In this document: positions 1 to 13,948 of the stretch, piece after piece
Numbering within the stretch: position 1 is the first letter of the stretch
Layout: the number at the start of each line of letters is the position of its first letter
Source: Petrolisthes cinctipes
Taxonomy: Eukaryota > Arthropoda > Malacostraca > Decapoda > Porcellanidae
DNA length: 64,000 bases
Direction: 5' to 3'
Assembly (NCBI GenBank): GCA_033782935.1
Contig: JAWQEG010001559.1
Span: 868,001 to 932,000, forward strand
The notes under the pieces: generated by a model
Databases searched by the model: none
The model's input: only the letters and a program-made list of their open reading frames with translations
What the model was told of the DNA's origin: nothing
Translations under genes and position numbers: made by a program

Positions 1-1011
1 ACGGAGTAGGCATGTACAGATACCTTCTGGGACCTCTAAATATCGAATTTTCGGGTGTTTTGGGACTGAATTTGAGATATTGATTTTTTGGCACCTAAAA
101 TGTCGATTTTTAGCATGTTTTTAGAATATATTTTGAAAATATTCTAGCACTGTAGGCATGTACAGATTGCTACTGGGACCCCAAAATATTGAATTTTCGG
201 GTGTTTTGAGCCTGAATTTGAGATATAAACGGGTACTGAAGATGCATGCACATATCGACTTTTGTGCACCTAAAAGATCGATTTTCAGTATGTTTTGAGC
301 ATGTATTTTGAAAATACTCTAACACGGAGTAGGCATGTACAGATCGCTTCTGGGACCCCTAAACATCGATTTTTCGGGTGTTTTGAGCCTGAATTTGAGA
401 TATAAACGGGTACTGAAGATGCATGCACATATCGACTTTTGTGCACCTAAAAGATCGATTTTCAGTATGTTTTGAGCATGTATTTTGAAAATATTCTAAC
501 ACGGAGTAGGCATGTACAGATACCTTCTGGGACTTCTAAATATCGAATTTTCGGGTGTTTTGGGACTGAATTTGAGATATCGATTTTTTGGCACCTAAAA
601 TATCGATTTTCAGCATGTTTTTAGCCTATATTTTGAAAATATTCTAGCACTGTGTAGGCATGTACAGATTGCTTCTGGGACCCCAAAATATTGAATTTTC
701 GGGTGTTTTGAGCCTGAATTTGAGATATAAACGGGTACAGAAGATACATGCACATATTGACTTTGGGCACCAAAAATATCGATTTTCAGCATGTTTTGGG
801 CCTGAATTTTGAAAATACTCTAACACGGACTAGGCAAGTACAGATCGCTTCTGGGACCCCAAAATATCGAATTTTCGGGTGTTTAGGGCCAGAATTTGAG
901 ATATAAACGGGTACAGAAGATGCTTGCACATATCGACTTTTGGGCATCTAAAAGATCGATTTTCAGTATGTTTTTGGCTTGTATTTTGAAAATACTCTAA
1001 CACGGAGTAGG
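1..1011. repeat. Partial HOR-A copy entering the window, divergent at its start
   Basis: Monomer starts are 11, 157, 334, 511, 659 and 835. From about 511 on, spacing and sequence match HOR-A 2802 bp downstream. The first part does not match cleanly. Monomer 11-156 is 146 bp because CACTGTGTAGG is reduced to CACTGTAGG. Monomer 157-333 is 177 bp Lb type where HOR-A has 176 bp La. Monomer 334-510 is an S/Lb hybrid (CCCCTAAAC start, GAGCCTG onward). The edge of the regular array therefore lies within the first half kilobase. Confidence 0.85.
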
Positions 1012-1159
1012 CATGTACAGATACCTTCTGGGACCTCTAAATATCGAATTTTCGGGTGTTTTGGGACTGAATTTGAGATATCGATTTTTTGGCACCTAAA
1101 ATGTCGATTTTTAGCATGTTTTTAGCCTACATTTTGAAAATATTCTAGCACTGTGTAGG
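1012..1159. repeat. Representative short monomer, class S1 (148 bp)
   Basis: S1 is also without the 29-bp block, but differs from S2 by GATACCTTCTGGGACCTCT at the start, CGATTTTTTGGCACC in the middle and AAAATGTCG (or GTGG) before the T-run. It normally follows Lc. This copy ends TACATTTTG rather than the commoner TATATTTTG, which breaks its 15-bp dyad. Confidence 0.92.
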
Positions 1160-3813
1160 CATGTACAGATTGCTTCTGGGACCCCAAAATATTGAATTTT
1201 CGGGTGTTTTGAGCCTCAATTTGAGATATAAACGGGTACTGAAGATGCATGCACATATCGACTTTTGTGCACCTAAAAGATCGATTTTCAGTATGTTTTG
1301 AGCATGTATTTTGAAAATACTCTAACACGGAGTAGGCATATACAGATCGCTTCTGGGACCCCTAAATATCGAATTTTCGGGTGTTTTGGGACTGAATTTG
1401 AGATATCGATTTTTTGGCACCTAAAATGTTGATTTTTAGCATGTTTTTAGCCTATATTTTGAAAATATTCTAGCACTGTGTAGGCATGTACAGATTGCTT
1501 CTGGGACCCCAAAATATTGAATTTTCGGGTGTTTTGAGCCTGAATTTGAGATATAAACGGGTACAGAAGATACATGCACATATTGAATTTGGGCATCTAA
1601 AATATCGATTTTCAGAATGTTTTGGGCCTGTATTTTGAAAATACTCTAACACTGAGTAGGCATGTACAGATTGCTTCTGGGACCCCAAAATATTGAATTT
1701 TCGTGTGTTTTGAGCCTGAATTTCAGATATAAACGGGTACTGAAGATGCATGCACATATCGACTTTTGTGCACCTAAAAGATCGATTTTCAGTATGTTTT
1801 GAGCATGTATTTTGAAAATACTCTAACACGGAGTAGGCATGTACAGATCGCTTCTGGGACCCCTAAATATCGAATTTTCAGGTGTTTTGGGACTGAATTT
1901 GAGATATCGACTTTTTGGCACCTAAAAGATCGATTTTTAGCATGTTTTTAGCCTATATTTTGAAAATATTCTAGCACTGAGTAGGCAGGTACAGATTGCT
2001 TCTGGGACCCCAAAATATTGAATTTTCGGGTGTTTTGAGCCTGGATTTGAGATATAAACGGGTACAGAAGATACATGCACATATTGACTTTGGTCACCAA
2101 AAATATCGATTTTCAGCATGTTTTGGGACTGAATTTTGAAAATACTCTAACACGGAGTAGGCATGTACAGATCGCTTCTAGGACCCCAAAATATCGAATT
2201 TTCGGGTTTTTAGGGCCCGAATTTGAGATATAAATGGGTACAGAATATGCATGCACATATCGACTTTTGGGCACCTAAAAGATCGATTTTCAGTATGTTT
2301 TTGGCCTGTATGTTGAAAATACTCTAACAAGGAGTAGACATGTACAGATACCTTCTGGGACCTCTAAATATCGAATTTTCGGGTGTTTTGGGACTGAATT
2401 TGAGATATCGATTTTTTGGCACCTAAAATGTCGATTTTTAGCATGTTTTTAGCCTACATTTTGAAATTATTCTAGCACTGTGTAGGCATGTACAGATTGC
2501 TTCTGGGACCACAAAATATTGAATTTTCGGGTGTTTTGAGCCTGAATTTGAGATATAAACGGGTACAGAAGATACATGCACATATCGACTTTTGTGCACC
2601 TAAAAGATCGATTTTCAGTATGTTTTGAGCATGTATTTTGAAAATACTCTAACACGGAGTAGGCATGTACAGATCGGTTCTGGGACCCCTAAATATCAAA
2701 TTTTCGGGTGTTTTGGGACTGAATTTGAGATATCGACTTTTAGGCACCTAAAAGATCGATTTTTAGCATGTTTTTAGCCTATATTTTGAAAATATTCTAG
2801 CACTGAGTAGGCATGTACAGATACCTTCTGGGACCTCTAAATATCGAATTTTCGGGTGGTATGGGACTGAATTTGAGATATCGATTTTTTGGCACCTATA
2901 ATATCGATTTTTAGCATGTTTTTAGCCTATATTTTGAAAATATTCTAGCACTGTGTAGGCATGTACAGATTGCTTCTGGGACCCCAAAATATTGAATTTT
3001 CGGGTGTTTTGAGCCTGAATTTGAGATATAAACGGGTACAGAAGATACATGCACATATTGACTTTGGGCATCTAAAATATCGATTTTCAGCATGTTTTGG
3101 GCCTGTATTTTGAAAATACTCTAACACTGAGTAGGCATGTACAGATTGCTTCTGGGACCCCAAAATATTGAATTTTCGGGTGTTTTGCGCCTGAATTTGA
3201 GATATAAACGGGTACTGAAGATGCATGCACATATCGACTTTTGTGCACCTAAAAGATCGATTTTCAGTATGTTTTGAGCATGTATTTTGAAAATACTTTA
3301 ACACGGAGTAGGCATGTACAGATCGCTTCTGGGACCCCTAAATATTGAATTTTCGGGTGTTTTGGGACTGAATTTGAGATATCGACTTTTTGGCACCTAA
3401 AAGATCGATTTTTAGCATGTTTTTAGCCTATATTTTGAAAATATTCTAGCACTGAGTAGGCATGTACAGATTGCTTCTGGGACCCCAAAATATTGAATTT
3501 TCGGGTGTTTTGAGCCTGAATTTGAGATATAAACGGGTACAGAAGATACATGCACAAATTGACTTTGGGCACCAAAAATATCGATTTTCAGCATGTTTTG
3601 GGCCTGAATTTTTAAAATACTCTAACACGGACTAGGCATGTACAGATCGCTTCTGGGACCCCAAAATATCGAATTTTCGGGTGTTTAGGGCCAGAATTTG
3701 AGATATAAACGGGTACAGAAGATGCTTGCACATATCGACTTTTGGGCATCTAAAAGATCGATTTTCAGTATGTTTTTGGCTTGTATTTTGAAAATACTCT
3801 AACACGGAGTAGG
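1012..3813. repeat. HOR-A copy 1, 17 monomers, 2802 bp
   Basis: Monomer starts are 1012, 1160, 1337, 1485, 1661, 1838, 1986, 2162, 2339, 2487, 2664, 2812, 2960, 3136, 3313, 3461 and 3637. Lengths sum to 2802 (seven 148, four 176, six 177). Marks include CCTCAATTT in the monomer at 1160, CATATACAG at 1337, TTGAATTTGGG in the 1485 monomer, TTTCAGATAT in the 1661 monomer, GGCAGGTAC at 1986, and GGGTGGTATGGG in the S monomer at 2812. Two S monomers are adjacent (2664 and 2812), breaking the trimer rhythm. Confidence 0.95.
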
Positions 3814-6615
3814 CATGTACAGATACCTTCTGGGACCTCTAAATATCGAATTTTCGGGTGTTTTGGGACTGAATTTGAGATATCGATTTTTTGGCACCTA
3901 AAATGTCGATTTTTAGCATGTTTTTAGCCTACATTTTGAAAATATTCTAGCACTGTGTAGGCATGTACAGATTGCTTCTGGGACCCCAAAATATTGAATT
4001 TTCGGGTGTTTTGAGCCTCAATTTGAGATATAAACGGGTACTGAAGATGCATGCACATATCGACTTTTGTGCACCTAAAAGATCGATTTTCAGTATGTTT
4101 TGAGCATGTATTTTGAAAATACTCTAACACGGAGTAGGCATATACAGATCGCTTCTGGGACCCCTAAATATCGAATTTTCGGGTGTTTTGGGACTGAATT
4201 TGAGATATCGATTTTTTGGCACCTAAAATGTTGATTTTTAGCATGTTTTTAGCCTATATTTTGAAAATATTCTAGCACTGTGTAGGCATGTACAGATTGC
4301 TTCTGGGACCCCAAAATATTGAATTTTCGGGTGTTTTGAGCCTGAATTTGAGATATAAACGGGTACAGAAGATACATGCACATATTGAATTTGGGCATCT
4401 AAAATATCGATTTTCAGAATGTTTTGGGCCTGTATTTTGAAAATACTCTAACACTGAGTAGGCATGTACAGATTGCTTCTGGGACCCCAAAATATTGAAT
4501 TTTCGTGTGTTTTGAGCCTGAATTTCAGATATAAACGGGTACTGAAGATGCATGCACATATCGACTTTTGTGCACCTAAAAGATCGATTTTCAGTATGTT
4601 TTGAGCATGTATTTTGAAAATACTCTAACACGGAGTAGGCATGTACAGATCGCTTCTGGGACCCCTAAATATCGAATTTTCAGGTGTTTTGGGACTGAAT
4701 TTGAGATATCGACTTTTTGGCACCTAAAAGATCGATTTTTAGCATGTTTTTAGCCTATATTTTGAAAATATTCTAGCACTGAGTAGGCAGGTACAGATTG
4801 CTTCTGGGACCCCAAAATATTGAATTTTCGGGTGTTTTGAGCCTGGATTTGAGATATAAACGGGTACAGAAGATACATGCACATATTGACTTTGGTCACC
4901 AAAAATATCGATTTTCAGCATGTTTTGGGACTGAATTTTGAAAATACTCTAACACGGAGTAGGCATGTACAGATCGCTTCTAGGACCCCAAAATATCGAA
5001 TTTTCGGGTTTTTAGGGCCCGAATTTGAGATATAAATGGGTACAGAATATGCATGCACATATCGACTTTTGGGCACCTAAAAGATCGATTTTCAGTATGT
5101 TTTTGGCCTGTATGTTGAAAATACTCTAACAAGGAGTAGACATGTACAGATACCTTCTGGGACCTCTAAATATCGAATTTTCGGGTGTTTTGGGACTGAA
5201 TTTGAGATATCGATTTTTTGGCCCCTAAAATGTCGATTTTTAGCATGTTTTTAGCCTACATTTTGAAATTATTCTAGCACTGTGTAGGCATGTACAGATT
5301 GCTTCTGGGACCACAAAATATTGAATTTTCGGGTGTTTTGAGCCTGAATTTGAGATATAAACGGGTACAGAAGATACATGCACATATCGACTTTTGTGCA
5401 CCTAAAAGATCGATTTTCAGTATGTTTTGAGCATGTATTTTGAAAATACTCTAACACGGAGTAGGCATGTACAGATCGGTTCTGGGACCCCTAAATATCA
5501 AATTTTCGGGTGTTTTGGGACTGAATTTGAGATATCGACTTTTAGGCACCTAAAAGATCGATTTTTAGCATGTTTTTAGCCTATATTTTGAAAATATTCT
5601 AGCACTGAGTAGGCATGTACAGATACCTTCTGGGACCTCTAAATATCGAATTTTCGGGTGGTATGGGACTGAATTTGAGATATCGATTTTTTGGCACCTA
5701 TAATATCGATTTTTAGCATGTTTTTAGCCTATATTTTGAAAATATTCTAGCACTGTGTAGGCATGTACAGATTGCTTCTGGGACCCCAAAATATTGAATT
5801 TTCGGGTGTTTTGAGCCTGAATTTGAGATATAAACGGGTACAGAAGATACATGCACATATTGACTTTGGGCATCTAAAATATCGATTTTCAGCATGTTTT
5901 GGGCCTGTATTTTGAAAATACTCTAACACTGAGTAGGCATGTACAGATTGCTTCTGGGACCCCAAAATATTGAATTTTCGGGTGTTTTGCGCCTGAATTT
6001 GAGATATAAACGGGTACTGAAGATGCATGCACATATCGACTTTTGTGCACCTAAAAGATCGATTTTCAGTATGTTTTGAGCATGTATTTTGAAAATACTT
6101 TAACACGGAGTAGGCATGTACAGATCGCTTCTGGGACCCCTAAATATTGAATTTTCGGGTGTTTTGGGACTGAATTTGAGATATCGACTTTTTGGCACCT
6201 AAAAGATCGATTTTTAGCATGTTTTTAGCCTATATTTTGAAAATATTCTAGCACTGAGTAGGCATGTACAGATTGCTTCTGGGACCCCAAAATATTGAAT
6301 TTTCGGGTGTTTTGAGCCTGAATTTGAGATATAAACGGGTACAGAAGATACATGCACAAATTGACTTTGGGCACCAAAAATATCGATTTTCAGCATGTTT
6401 TGGGCCTGAATTTTTAAAATACTCTAACACGGACTAGGCATGTACAGATCGCTTCTGGGACCCCAAAATATCGAATTTTCGGGTGTTTAGGGCCAGAATT
6501 TGAGATATAAACGGGTACAGAAGATGCATGCACATATCGACTTTTGGGAATCTAAAAGATCGATTTTCAGTATGTTTTTAGCTTGTATTTTGAAAATACT
6601 CTAACACGGAGTAGG
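3814..6615. repeat. HOR-A copy 2, 2802 bp
   Basis: It repeats copy 1 base for base with few changes. It shares with copy 1 a T at 4506 (TTCGTGTG; 1704 in copy 1) and at 6148 (ATATTG; 3346 in copy 1), where copies 3 and 4 have G and C. At 6528 it has A, like copies 3 and 4, where copy 1 (3726) and the preceding partial copy (924) have T. A private change is GGCCCCTAAAATG near 5223. Confidence 0.95.
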
Positions 6616-9417
6616 CATGTACAGATACCTTCTGGGACCTCTAAATATCGAATTTTCGGGTGTTTTGGGACTGAATTTGAGATATCGATTTTTTGGCACC
6701 TAAAATGTCGATTTTTAGCATGTTTTTAGCCTACATTTTGAAAATATTCTAGCACTGTGTAGGCATGTACAGATTGCTTCTGGGACCCCAAAATATTGAA
6801 TTTTCGGGTGTTTTGAGCCTCAATTTGAGATATAAACGGGTACTGAAGATGCATGCACATATCGACTTTTGTGCACCTAAAAGATCGATTTTCAGTATGT
6901 TTTGAGCATGTATTTTGAAAATACTCTAACACGGAGTAGGCATATACAGATCGCTTCTGGGACCCCTAAATATCGAATTTTCGGGTGTTTTGGGACTGAA
7001 TTTGAGATATCGATTTTTTGGCACCTAAAATGTTGATTTTTAGCATGTTTTTAGCCTATATTTTGAAAATATTCTAGCACTGTGTAGGCATGTACAGATT
7101 GCTTCTGGGACCCCAAAATATTGAATTTTCGGGTGTTTTGAGCCTGAATTTGAGATATAAACGGGTACAGAAGATACATGCACATATTGAATTTGGGCAT
7201 CTAAAATATCGATTTTCAGAATGTTTTGGGCCTGTATTTTGAAAATACTCTAACACTGAGTAGGCATGTACAGATTGCTTCTGGGACCCCAAAATATTGA
7301 ATTTTCGGGTGTTTTGAGCCTGAATTTCAGATATAAACGGGTACTGAAGATGCATGCACATATCGACTTTTGTGCACCTAAAAGATCGATTTTCAGTATG
7401 TTTTGAGCATGTATTTTGAAAATACTCTAACACGGAGTAGGCATGTACAGATCGCTTCTGGGACCCCTAAATATCGAATTTTCAGGTGTTTTGGGACTGA
7501 ATTTGAGATATCGACTTTTTGGCACCTAAAAGATCGATTTTTAGCATGTTTTTAGCCTATATTTTGAAAATATTCTAGCACTGAGTAGGCAGGTACAGAT
7601 TGCTTCTGGGACCCCAAAATATTGAATTTTCGGGTGTTTTGAGCCTGGATTTGAGATATAAACGGGTACAGAAGATACATGCACATATTGACTTTGGTCA
7701 CCAAAAATATCGATTTTCAGCATGTTTTGGGACTGAATTTTGAAAATACTCTAACACGGAGTAGGCATGTACAGATCGCTTCTAGGACCCCAAAATATCG
7801 AATTTTCGGGTTTTTAGGGCCCGAATTTGAGATATAAATGGGTACAGAATATGCATGCACATATCGACTTTTGGGCACCTAAAAGATCGATTTTCAGTAT
7901 GTTTTTGGCCTGTATGTTGAAAATACTCTAACAAGGAGTAGACATGTACAGATACCTTCTGGGACCTCTAAATATCGAATTTTCGGGTGTTTTGGGACTG
8001 AATTTGAGATATCGATTTTTTGGCACCTAAAATGTCGATTTTTAGCATGTTTTTAGCCTACATTTTGAAATTATTCTAGCACTGTGTAGGCATGTACAGA
8101 TTGCTTCTGGGACCACAAAATATTGAATTTTCGGGTGTTTTGAGCCTGAATTTGAAATATAAACGGGTACAGAAGATACATGCACATATCGACTTTTGTG
8201 CACCTAAAAGATCGATTTTCAGTATGTTTTGAGCATGTATTTTGAAAATACTCTAACACGGAGTAGGCATGTACAGATCGGTTCTGGGACCCCTAAATAT
8301 CAAATTTTCGGGTGTTTTGGGACTGAATTTGAGATATCGACTTTTAGGCACCTAAAAGATCGATTTTTAGCATGTTTTTAGCCTATATTTTGAAAATATT
8401 CTAGCACTGAGTAGGCATGTACAGATACCTTCTGGGACCTCTAAATATCGAATTTTCGGGTGGTATGGGACTGAATTTGAGATATCGATTTTTTGGCACC
8501 TATAATATCGATTTTTAGCATGTTTTTAGCCTATATTTTGAAAATATTCTAGCACTGTGTAGGCATGTACAGATTGCTTCTGGGACCCCAAAATATTGAA
8601 TTTTCGGGTGTTTTGAGCCTGAATTTGAGATATAAACGGGTACAGAAGATACATGCACATATTGACTTTGGGCATCTAAAATATCGATTTTCAGCATGTT
8701 TTGGGCCTGTATTTTGAAAATACTCTAACACTGAGTAGGCATGTACAGATTGCTTCTGGGACCCCAAAATATTGAATTTTCGGGTGTTTTGCGCCTGAAT
8801 TTGAGATATAAACGGGTACTGAAGATGCATGCACATATCGACTTTTGTTCACCTAAAAGATCGATTTTCAGTATGTTTTGAGCATGTATTTTGAAAATAC
8901 TTTAACACGGAGTAGGCATGTACAGATCGCTTCTGGGACCCCTAAATATCGAATTTTCGGGTGTTTTGGGACTGAATTTGAGATATCGACTTTTTGGCAC
9001 CTAAAAGATCGATTTTTAGCATGTTTTTAGCCTATATTTTGAAAATATTCTAGCACTGAGTAGGCATGTACAGATTGCTTCTGGGACCCCAAAATATTGA
9101 ATTTTCGGGTGTTTTGAGCCTGAATTTGAGATATAAACGGGTACAGAAGATACATGCACAAATTGACTTTGGGCACCAAAAATATCGATTTTCAGCATGT
9201 TTTGGGCCTGAATTTTTAAAATACTCTAACACGGACTAGGCATGTACAGATCGCTTCTGGGACCCCAAAATATCGAATTTTCGGGTGTTTAGGGCCAGAA
9301 TTTGAGATATAAACGGGTACAGAAGATGCATGCACATATCGACTTTTGGGCATCTAAAAGATCGATTTTCAGTATGTTTTTGGCTTGTATTTTGAAAATA
9401 CTCTAACACGGAGTAGG
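6616..9417. repeat. HOR-A copy 3, 2802 bp
   Basis: Same 17-monomer order. Private changes include A at 8156 (TTTGAAATAT) and T at 8849 (TTGTTCACC). It groups with copy 4 at 7308 (G) and 8950 (C). Confidence 0.95.
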
Positions 9418-12219
9418 CATGTACAGATACCTTCTGGGACCTCTAAATATCGAATTTTCGGGTGTTTTGGGACTGAATTTGAGATATCGATTTTTTGGCA
9501 CCTAAAATGTCGATTTTTAGCATGTTTTTAGCCTACATTTTGAAAATATTCTAGCACTGTGTAGGCATGTACAGATTGCTTCTGGGACCCCAAAATATTG
9601 AATTTTCGGGTGTTTTGAGCCTCAATTTGAGATATAAACGGGTACTGAAGATGCATGCACATATCGACTTTTGTGCACCTAAAAGATCGATTTTCAGTAT
9701 GTTTTGAGCATGTATTTTGAAAATACTCTAACACGGAGTAGGCATATACAGATCGCTTCTGGGACCCCTAAATATCGAATTTTCGGGTGTTTTGGGACTG
9801 AATTTGAGATATCGATTTTTTGGCACCTAAAATGTTGATTTTTAGCATGTTTTTAGCCTATATTTTGAAAATATTCTAGCACTGTGTAGGCATGTACAGA
9901 TTGCTTCTGGGACCCCAAAATATTGAATTTTCGGGTGTTTTGAGCCTGAATTTGAGATATAAACGGGTACAGAAGATACATGCACATATTGAATTTGGGC
10001 ATCTAAAATATCGATTTTCAGAATGTTTTGGGCCTGTATTTTGAAAATACTCTAACACTGAGTAGGCATGTACAGATTGCTTCTGGGACCCCAAAATATT
10101 GAATTTTCGGGTGTTTTGAGCCTGAATTTCAGATATAAACGGGTACTGAAGATGCATGCACATATCGACTTTTGTGCACCTAAAAGATCGATTTTCAGTA
10201 TGTTTTGAGCATGTATTTTGAAAATACTCTAACACGGAGTAGGCATGTACAGATCGCTTCTGGGACCCCTAAATATCGAATTTTCAGGTGTTTTGGGACT
10301 GAATTTGAGATATCGACTTTTTGGCACCTAAAAGATCGATTTTTAGCATGTTTTTAGCCTATATTTTGAAAATATTCTAGCACTGAGTAGGCAGGTACAG
10401 ATTGCTTCTGGGACCCCAAAATATTGAATTTTCGGGTGTTTTGAGCCTGGATTTGAGATATAAACGGGTATAGAAGATACATGCACATATTGACTTTGGT
10501 CACCAAAAATATCGATTTTCAGCATGTTTTGGGACTGAATTTTGAAAATACTCTAACACGGAGTAGGCATGTACAGATCGCTTCTAGGACCCCAAAATAT
10601 CGAATTTTCGGGTTTTTAGGGCCCGAATTTGAGATATAAATGGGTACAGAATATGCATGCACATATCGACTTTTGGGCACCTAAAAGATCGATTTTCAGT
10701 ATGTTTTTGGCCTGTATGTTGAAAATACTCTAACAAGGAGTAGACATGTACAGATACCTTCTGGGACCTCTAAATATCGAATTTTCGGGTGTTTTGGGAC
10801 TGAATTTGAGATATCGATTTTTTGGCACCTAAAATGTCGATTTTTAGCATGTTTTTAGCCTACATTTTGAAATTATTCTAGCACTGTGTAGGCATGTACA
10901 GATTGCTTCTGGGACCACAAAATATTGAATTTTCGGGTGTTTTGAGCCTGAATTTGAGATATAAACGGGTACAGAAGATACATGCACATATCGACTTTTG
11001 TGCACCTAAAAGATCGATTTTCAGTATGTTTTGAGCATGTATTTTGAAAATACTCTAACACGGAGTAGGCATGTACAGATCGGTTCTGGGACCCCTAAAT
11101 ATCAAATTTTCGGGTGTTTTGGGACTGAATTTGAGATATCGACTTTTAGGCACCTAAAAGATCGATTTTTAGCATGTTTTTAGCCTATATTTTGAAAATA
11201 TTCTAGCACTGAGTAGGCATGTACAGATACCTTCTGGGACCTCTAAATATCGAATTTTCGGGTTGTATGGGACTGAATTTGAGATATCGATTTTTTGGCA
11301 CCTATAATATCGATTTTTAGCATGTTTTTAGCCTATATTTTGAAAATATTCTAGCACTGTGTAGGCATGTACAGATTGCTTCTGGGACCCCAAAATATTG
11401 AATTTTCGGGTGTTTTGAGCCTGAATTTGAGATATAAACGGGTACAGAAGATACATGCACATATTGACTTTGGGCATCTAAAATATCGATTTTCAGCATG
11501 TTTTGGGCCTGTATTTTGAAAATACTCTAACACTGAGTAGGCATGTACAGATTGCTTCTGGGACCCCAAAATATTGAATTTTCGGGTGTTTTGCGCCTGA
11601 ATTTGAGATATAAACGGGTACTGAAGATGCATGCACATATCGACTTTTGTGCACCTAAAAGATCGATTTTCAGTATGTTTTGAGCATGTATTTTGAAAAT
11701 ACTTTAACACGGAGTAGGCATGTACAGATCGCTTCTGGGACCCCTAAATATCGAATTTTCGGGTGTTTTGGGACTGAATTTGAGATATCGACTTTTTGGC
11801 ACCTAAAAGATCGATTTTTAGCATGTTTTTAGCCTATATTTTGAAAATATTCTAGCACTGAGTAGGCATGTACAGATTGCTTCTGGGACCCCAAAATATT
11901 GAATTTTCGGGTGTTTTGAGCCTGAATTTGAGATATAAACGGGTACAGAAGATACATGCACAAATTGACTTTGGGCACCAAAAATATCGATTTTCAGCAT
12001 GTTTTGGGCCTGAATTTTTAAAATACTCTAACACGGACTAGGCATGTACAGATCGCTTCTGGGACCCCAAAATATTGAATTTTCGGGTGTTTAGGGCCAG
12101 AATTTGAGATATAAACGGGTACAGAAGATGCATGCACATATCGACTTTTGGGCATCTAAAAGATCGATTTTCAGTATGTTTTTGGCTTGTATTTTGAAAA
12201 TACTCTAACACGGAGTAGG
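9418..12219. repeat. HOR-A copy 4, 2802 bp, last complete copy
   Basis: Same 17-monomer order and length. Private changes include GGTATAGAAG near 10469 and GGGTTGTATGGG near 11263. The regular 2802-bp period ends with this copy; the next S monomer at 12220 already carries the HOR-B mark AAATCTCG. Confidence 0.95.
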
Positions 12220-13045
12220 CATGTACAGATACCTTCTGGGACCTCTAAATCTCGAATTTTCGGGTGTTTTGGGACTGAATTTGAGATATCGATTTTTTGG
12301 CACCTAAAATGTCGATTTTTAGCATGTTTTTAGCCTACATTTTGAAATTATTCTAGCACTGTGTAGGCATGTACAGATTGCTTCTGGGACCCCAAAATAT
12401 TGAATTTTCGGGTGTTTTGAGCCTGAATTTCAGATATAAACGGGTACTGAAGATGCATGCACATATCGACTTTTGTGCACCTAAAAGATCGATTTTCAGT
12501 ATGTTTTGAGCATGTATTTTGAAAATACTCTAACACGGAGTAGGCATGTACAGATCGCTTCTGGGACCCCTAAATATCGAATTTTCGGGTGTTTTGGGAC
12601 TGAATTTGAGATATCGACTTTTTGGCACCTAAAAGATCGATTTTTAGCATGTTTTTAGCCTATATTTTGAAAATATTCTAGCACTAAGTAGGCAGGTACA
12701 GATTGCTTCTGGGACCCCAAAATATTGAATTTTCGGGTGTTTTGAGCCTGGATTTGAGATATAAACGGGTACAGAAGATACATGCACATATTGACTTTGG
12801 TCACCAAAAATATCGATTTTCAGCATGTTTTGGGACTGAATTTTGAAAATACTCTAACACTGAGTAGGCATGTACAGATCGCTTCTGGGACCCCAAAATA
12901 TCGAATTTTTGGGTGTTTAGGGCCAGAATTTGAGATATAAACATGTACAGAAGATGCATGCACATATCGACTTTTGTGCACCTAAAAGATCGATTTTCAG
13001 TATGTTTTTGGCCTGTATGTTGAAAATACTCTAACACGGAGTAGG
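12220..13045. repeat. Recombinant transition from HOR-A to HOR-B
   Basis: Monomers start at 12220 (S1), 12368 (Lb), 12545 (S2), 12693 (La) and 12869 (Lc). The first has AAATCTCG and a TACATTTTGAAATTATTC end. The next is the TTTCAGATAT Lb monomer, which in HOR-A comes several monomers later. The joint therefore lies between about 12352 and 12424. The rest matches the last four monomers of a canonical HOR-B unit (49291-49968), including GGCAGGTAC, CCTGGATTT and AAACATGTAC. Confidence 0.85.
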
Positions 13046-13931
13046 CAAGTACAGATACCTTCTGGGACCTCTAAATCTCGAATTTTCGGGTGTTTTGGGA
13101 CTGAATTTGAGATATCGATTTTTTGGCAACTAAAATGTGGATTTTTAGCATGTTTTTAGCCTATATTTTGAAAATATTCTAGCACTGTGTAGGCATGTAC
13201 AGATTGCTTCTGGGACCCCAAAATATTGAATTTTCGGGTGTTTTGAGCCTGAATTTGAGATATAAACGGGTACAGAAGATACATGCACATATTGACTTTG
13301 GGCATCTAAAATATCGATTTTCAGTATGTTTTGGGCCTGAATTTTGAAAATACTCTAACACGGAGTAGGCATGTACAGATCGCTTATGGGACCCCAAAAT
13401 ATCGAATTTTCGGGTGTTTACAACCAGAATTTGAGATATAAACGGGTACAGAAGATGCATGCACATATCAACTTTTGGGCACCTAAGAGATCGATTTTCA
13501 GTATGTTTTTGGCCTGTATTTTGAAAATACTCTAACACGGAGTAGGCATGTACAGATCGCTTCTGGGACCACTAAATATCGAATTTTCGGGTGTTTTGGG
13601 ACTGAATTTGAGATATCGATTTTTTGGCACCTAAAATGTCGATTTTTAGCATATTTTTCGCCTATATCTTGAAAATATTCTAGCACTGTGTAGGCATGTA
13701 CAGATTGCTTCTGGGACCCCAAAATATTGAATTTTCGGGTGTTTTGAGCCTGAATTTGAGATATAAACGGGTACAGAAGATGCATGCACATATTGACTTT
13801 TGGCATCTAAAATATCGATTTTCAGCATGTTTTGGGCCTGTATTTTGAAAATACTCTAACACTGAGTAGGCATGTACAGATTGCTTCTGGGACCCCAAAA
13901 TATTGAATTTTCGGGTGTTTTGAGCCTGAAT

Positions 13932-13948
13932 TTGAGATATAAACGGGT
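13932..13948 (+). other. CENP-B-box-like motif in long monomers (example, weak)
   Basis: Against the known core nTTCGnnnnAnnCGGGn, this site has T at the first core base, G at the fourth, the central A, and CGGG: 7 of 9 fixed positions. The second and third core bases are G and A instead of T and C. It spans the left edge of the 29-bp block, so L monomers have it and S monomers do not. Two mismatches in essential positions make binding doubtful. It is listed because its alternation resembles alpha satellite. Confidence 0.3.
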
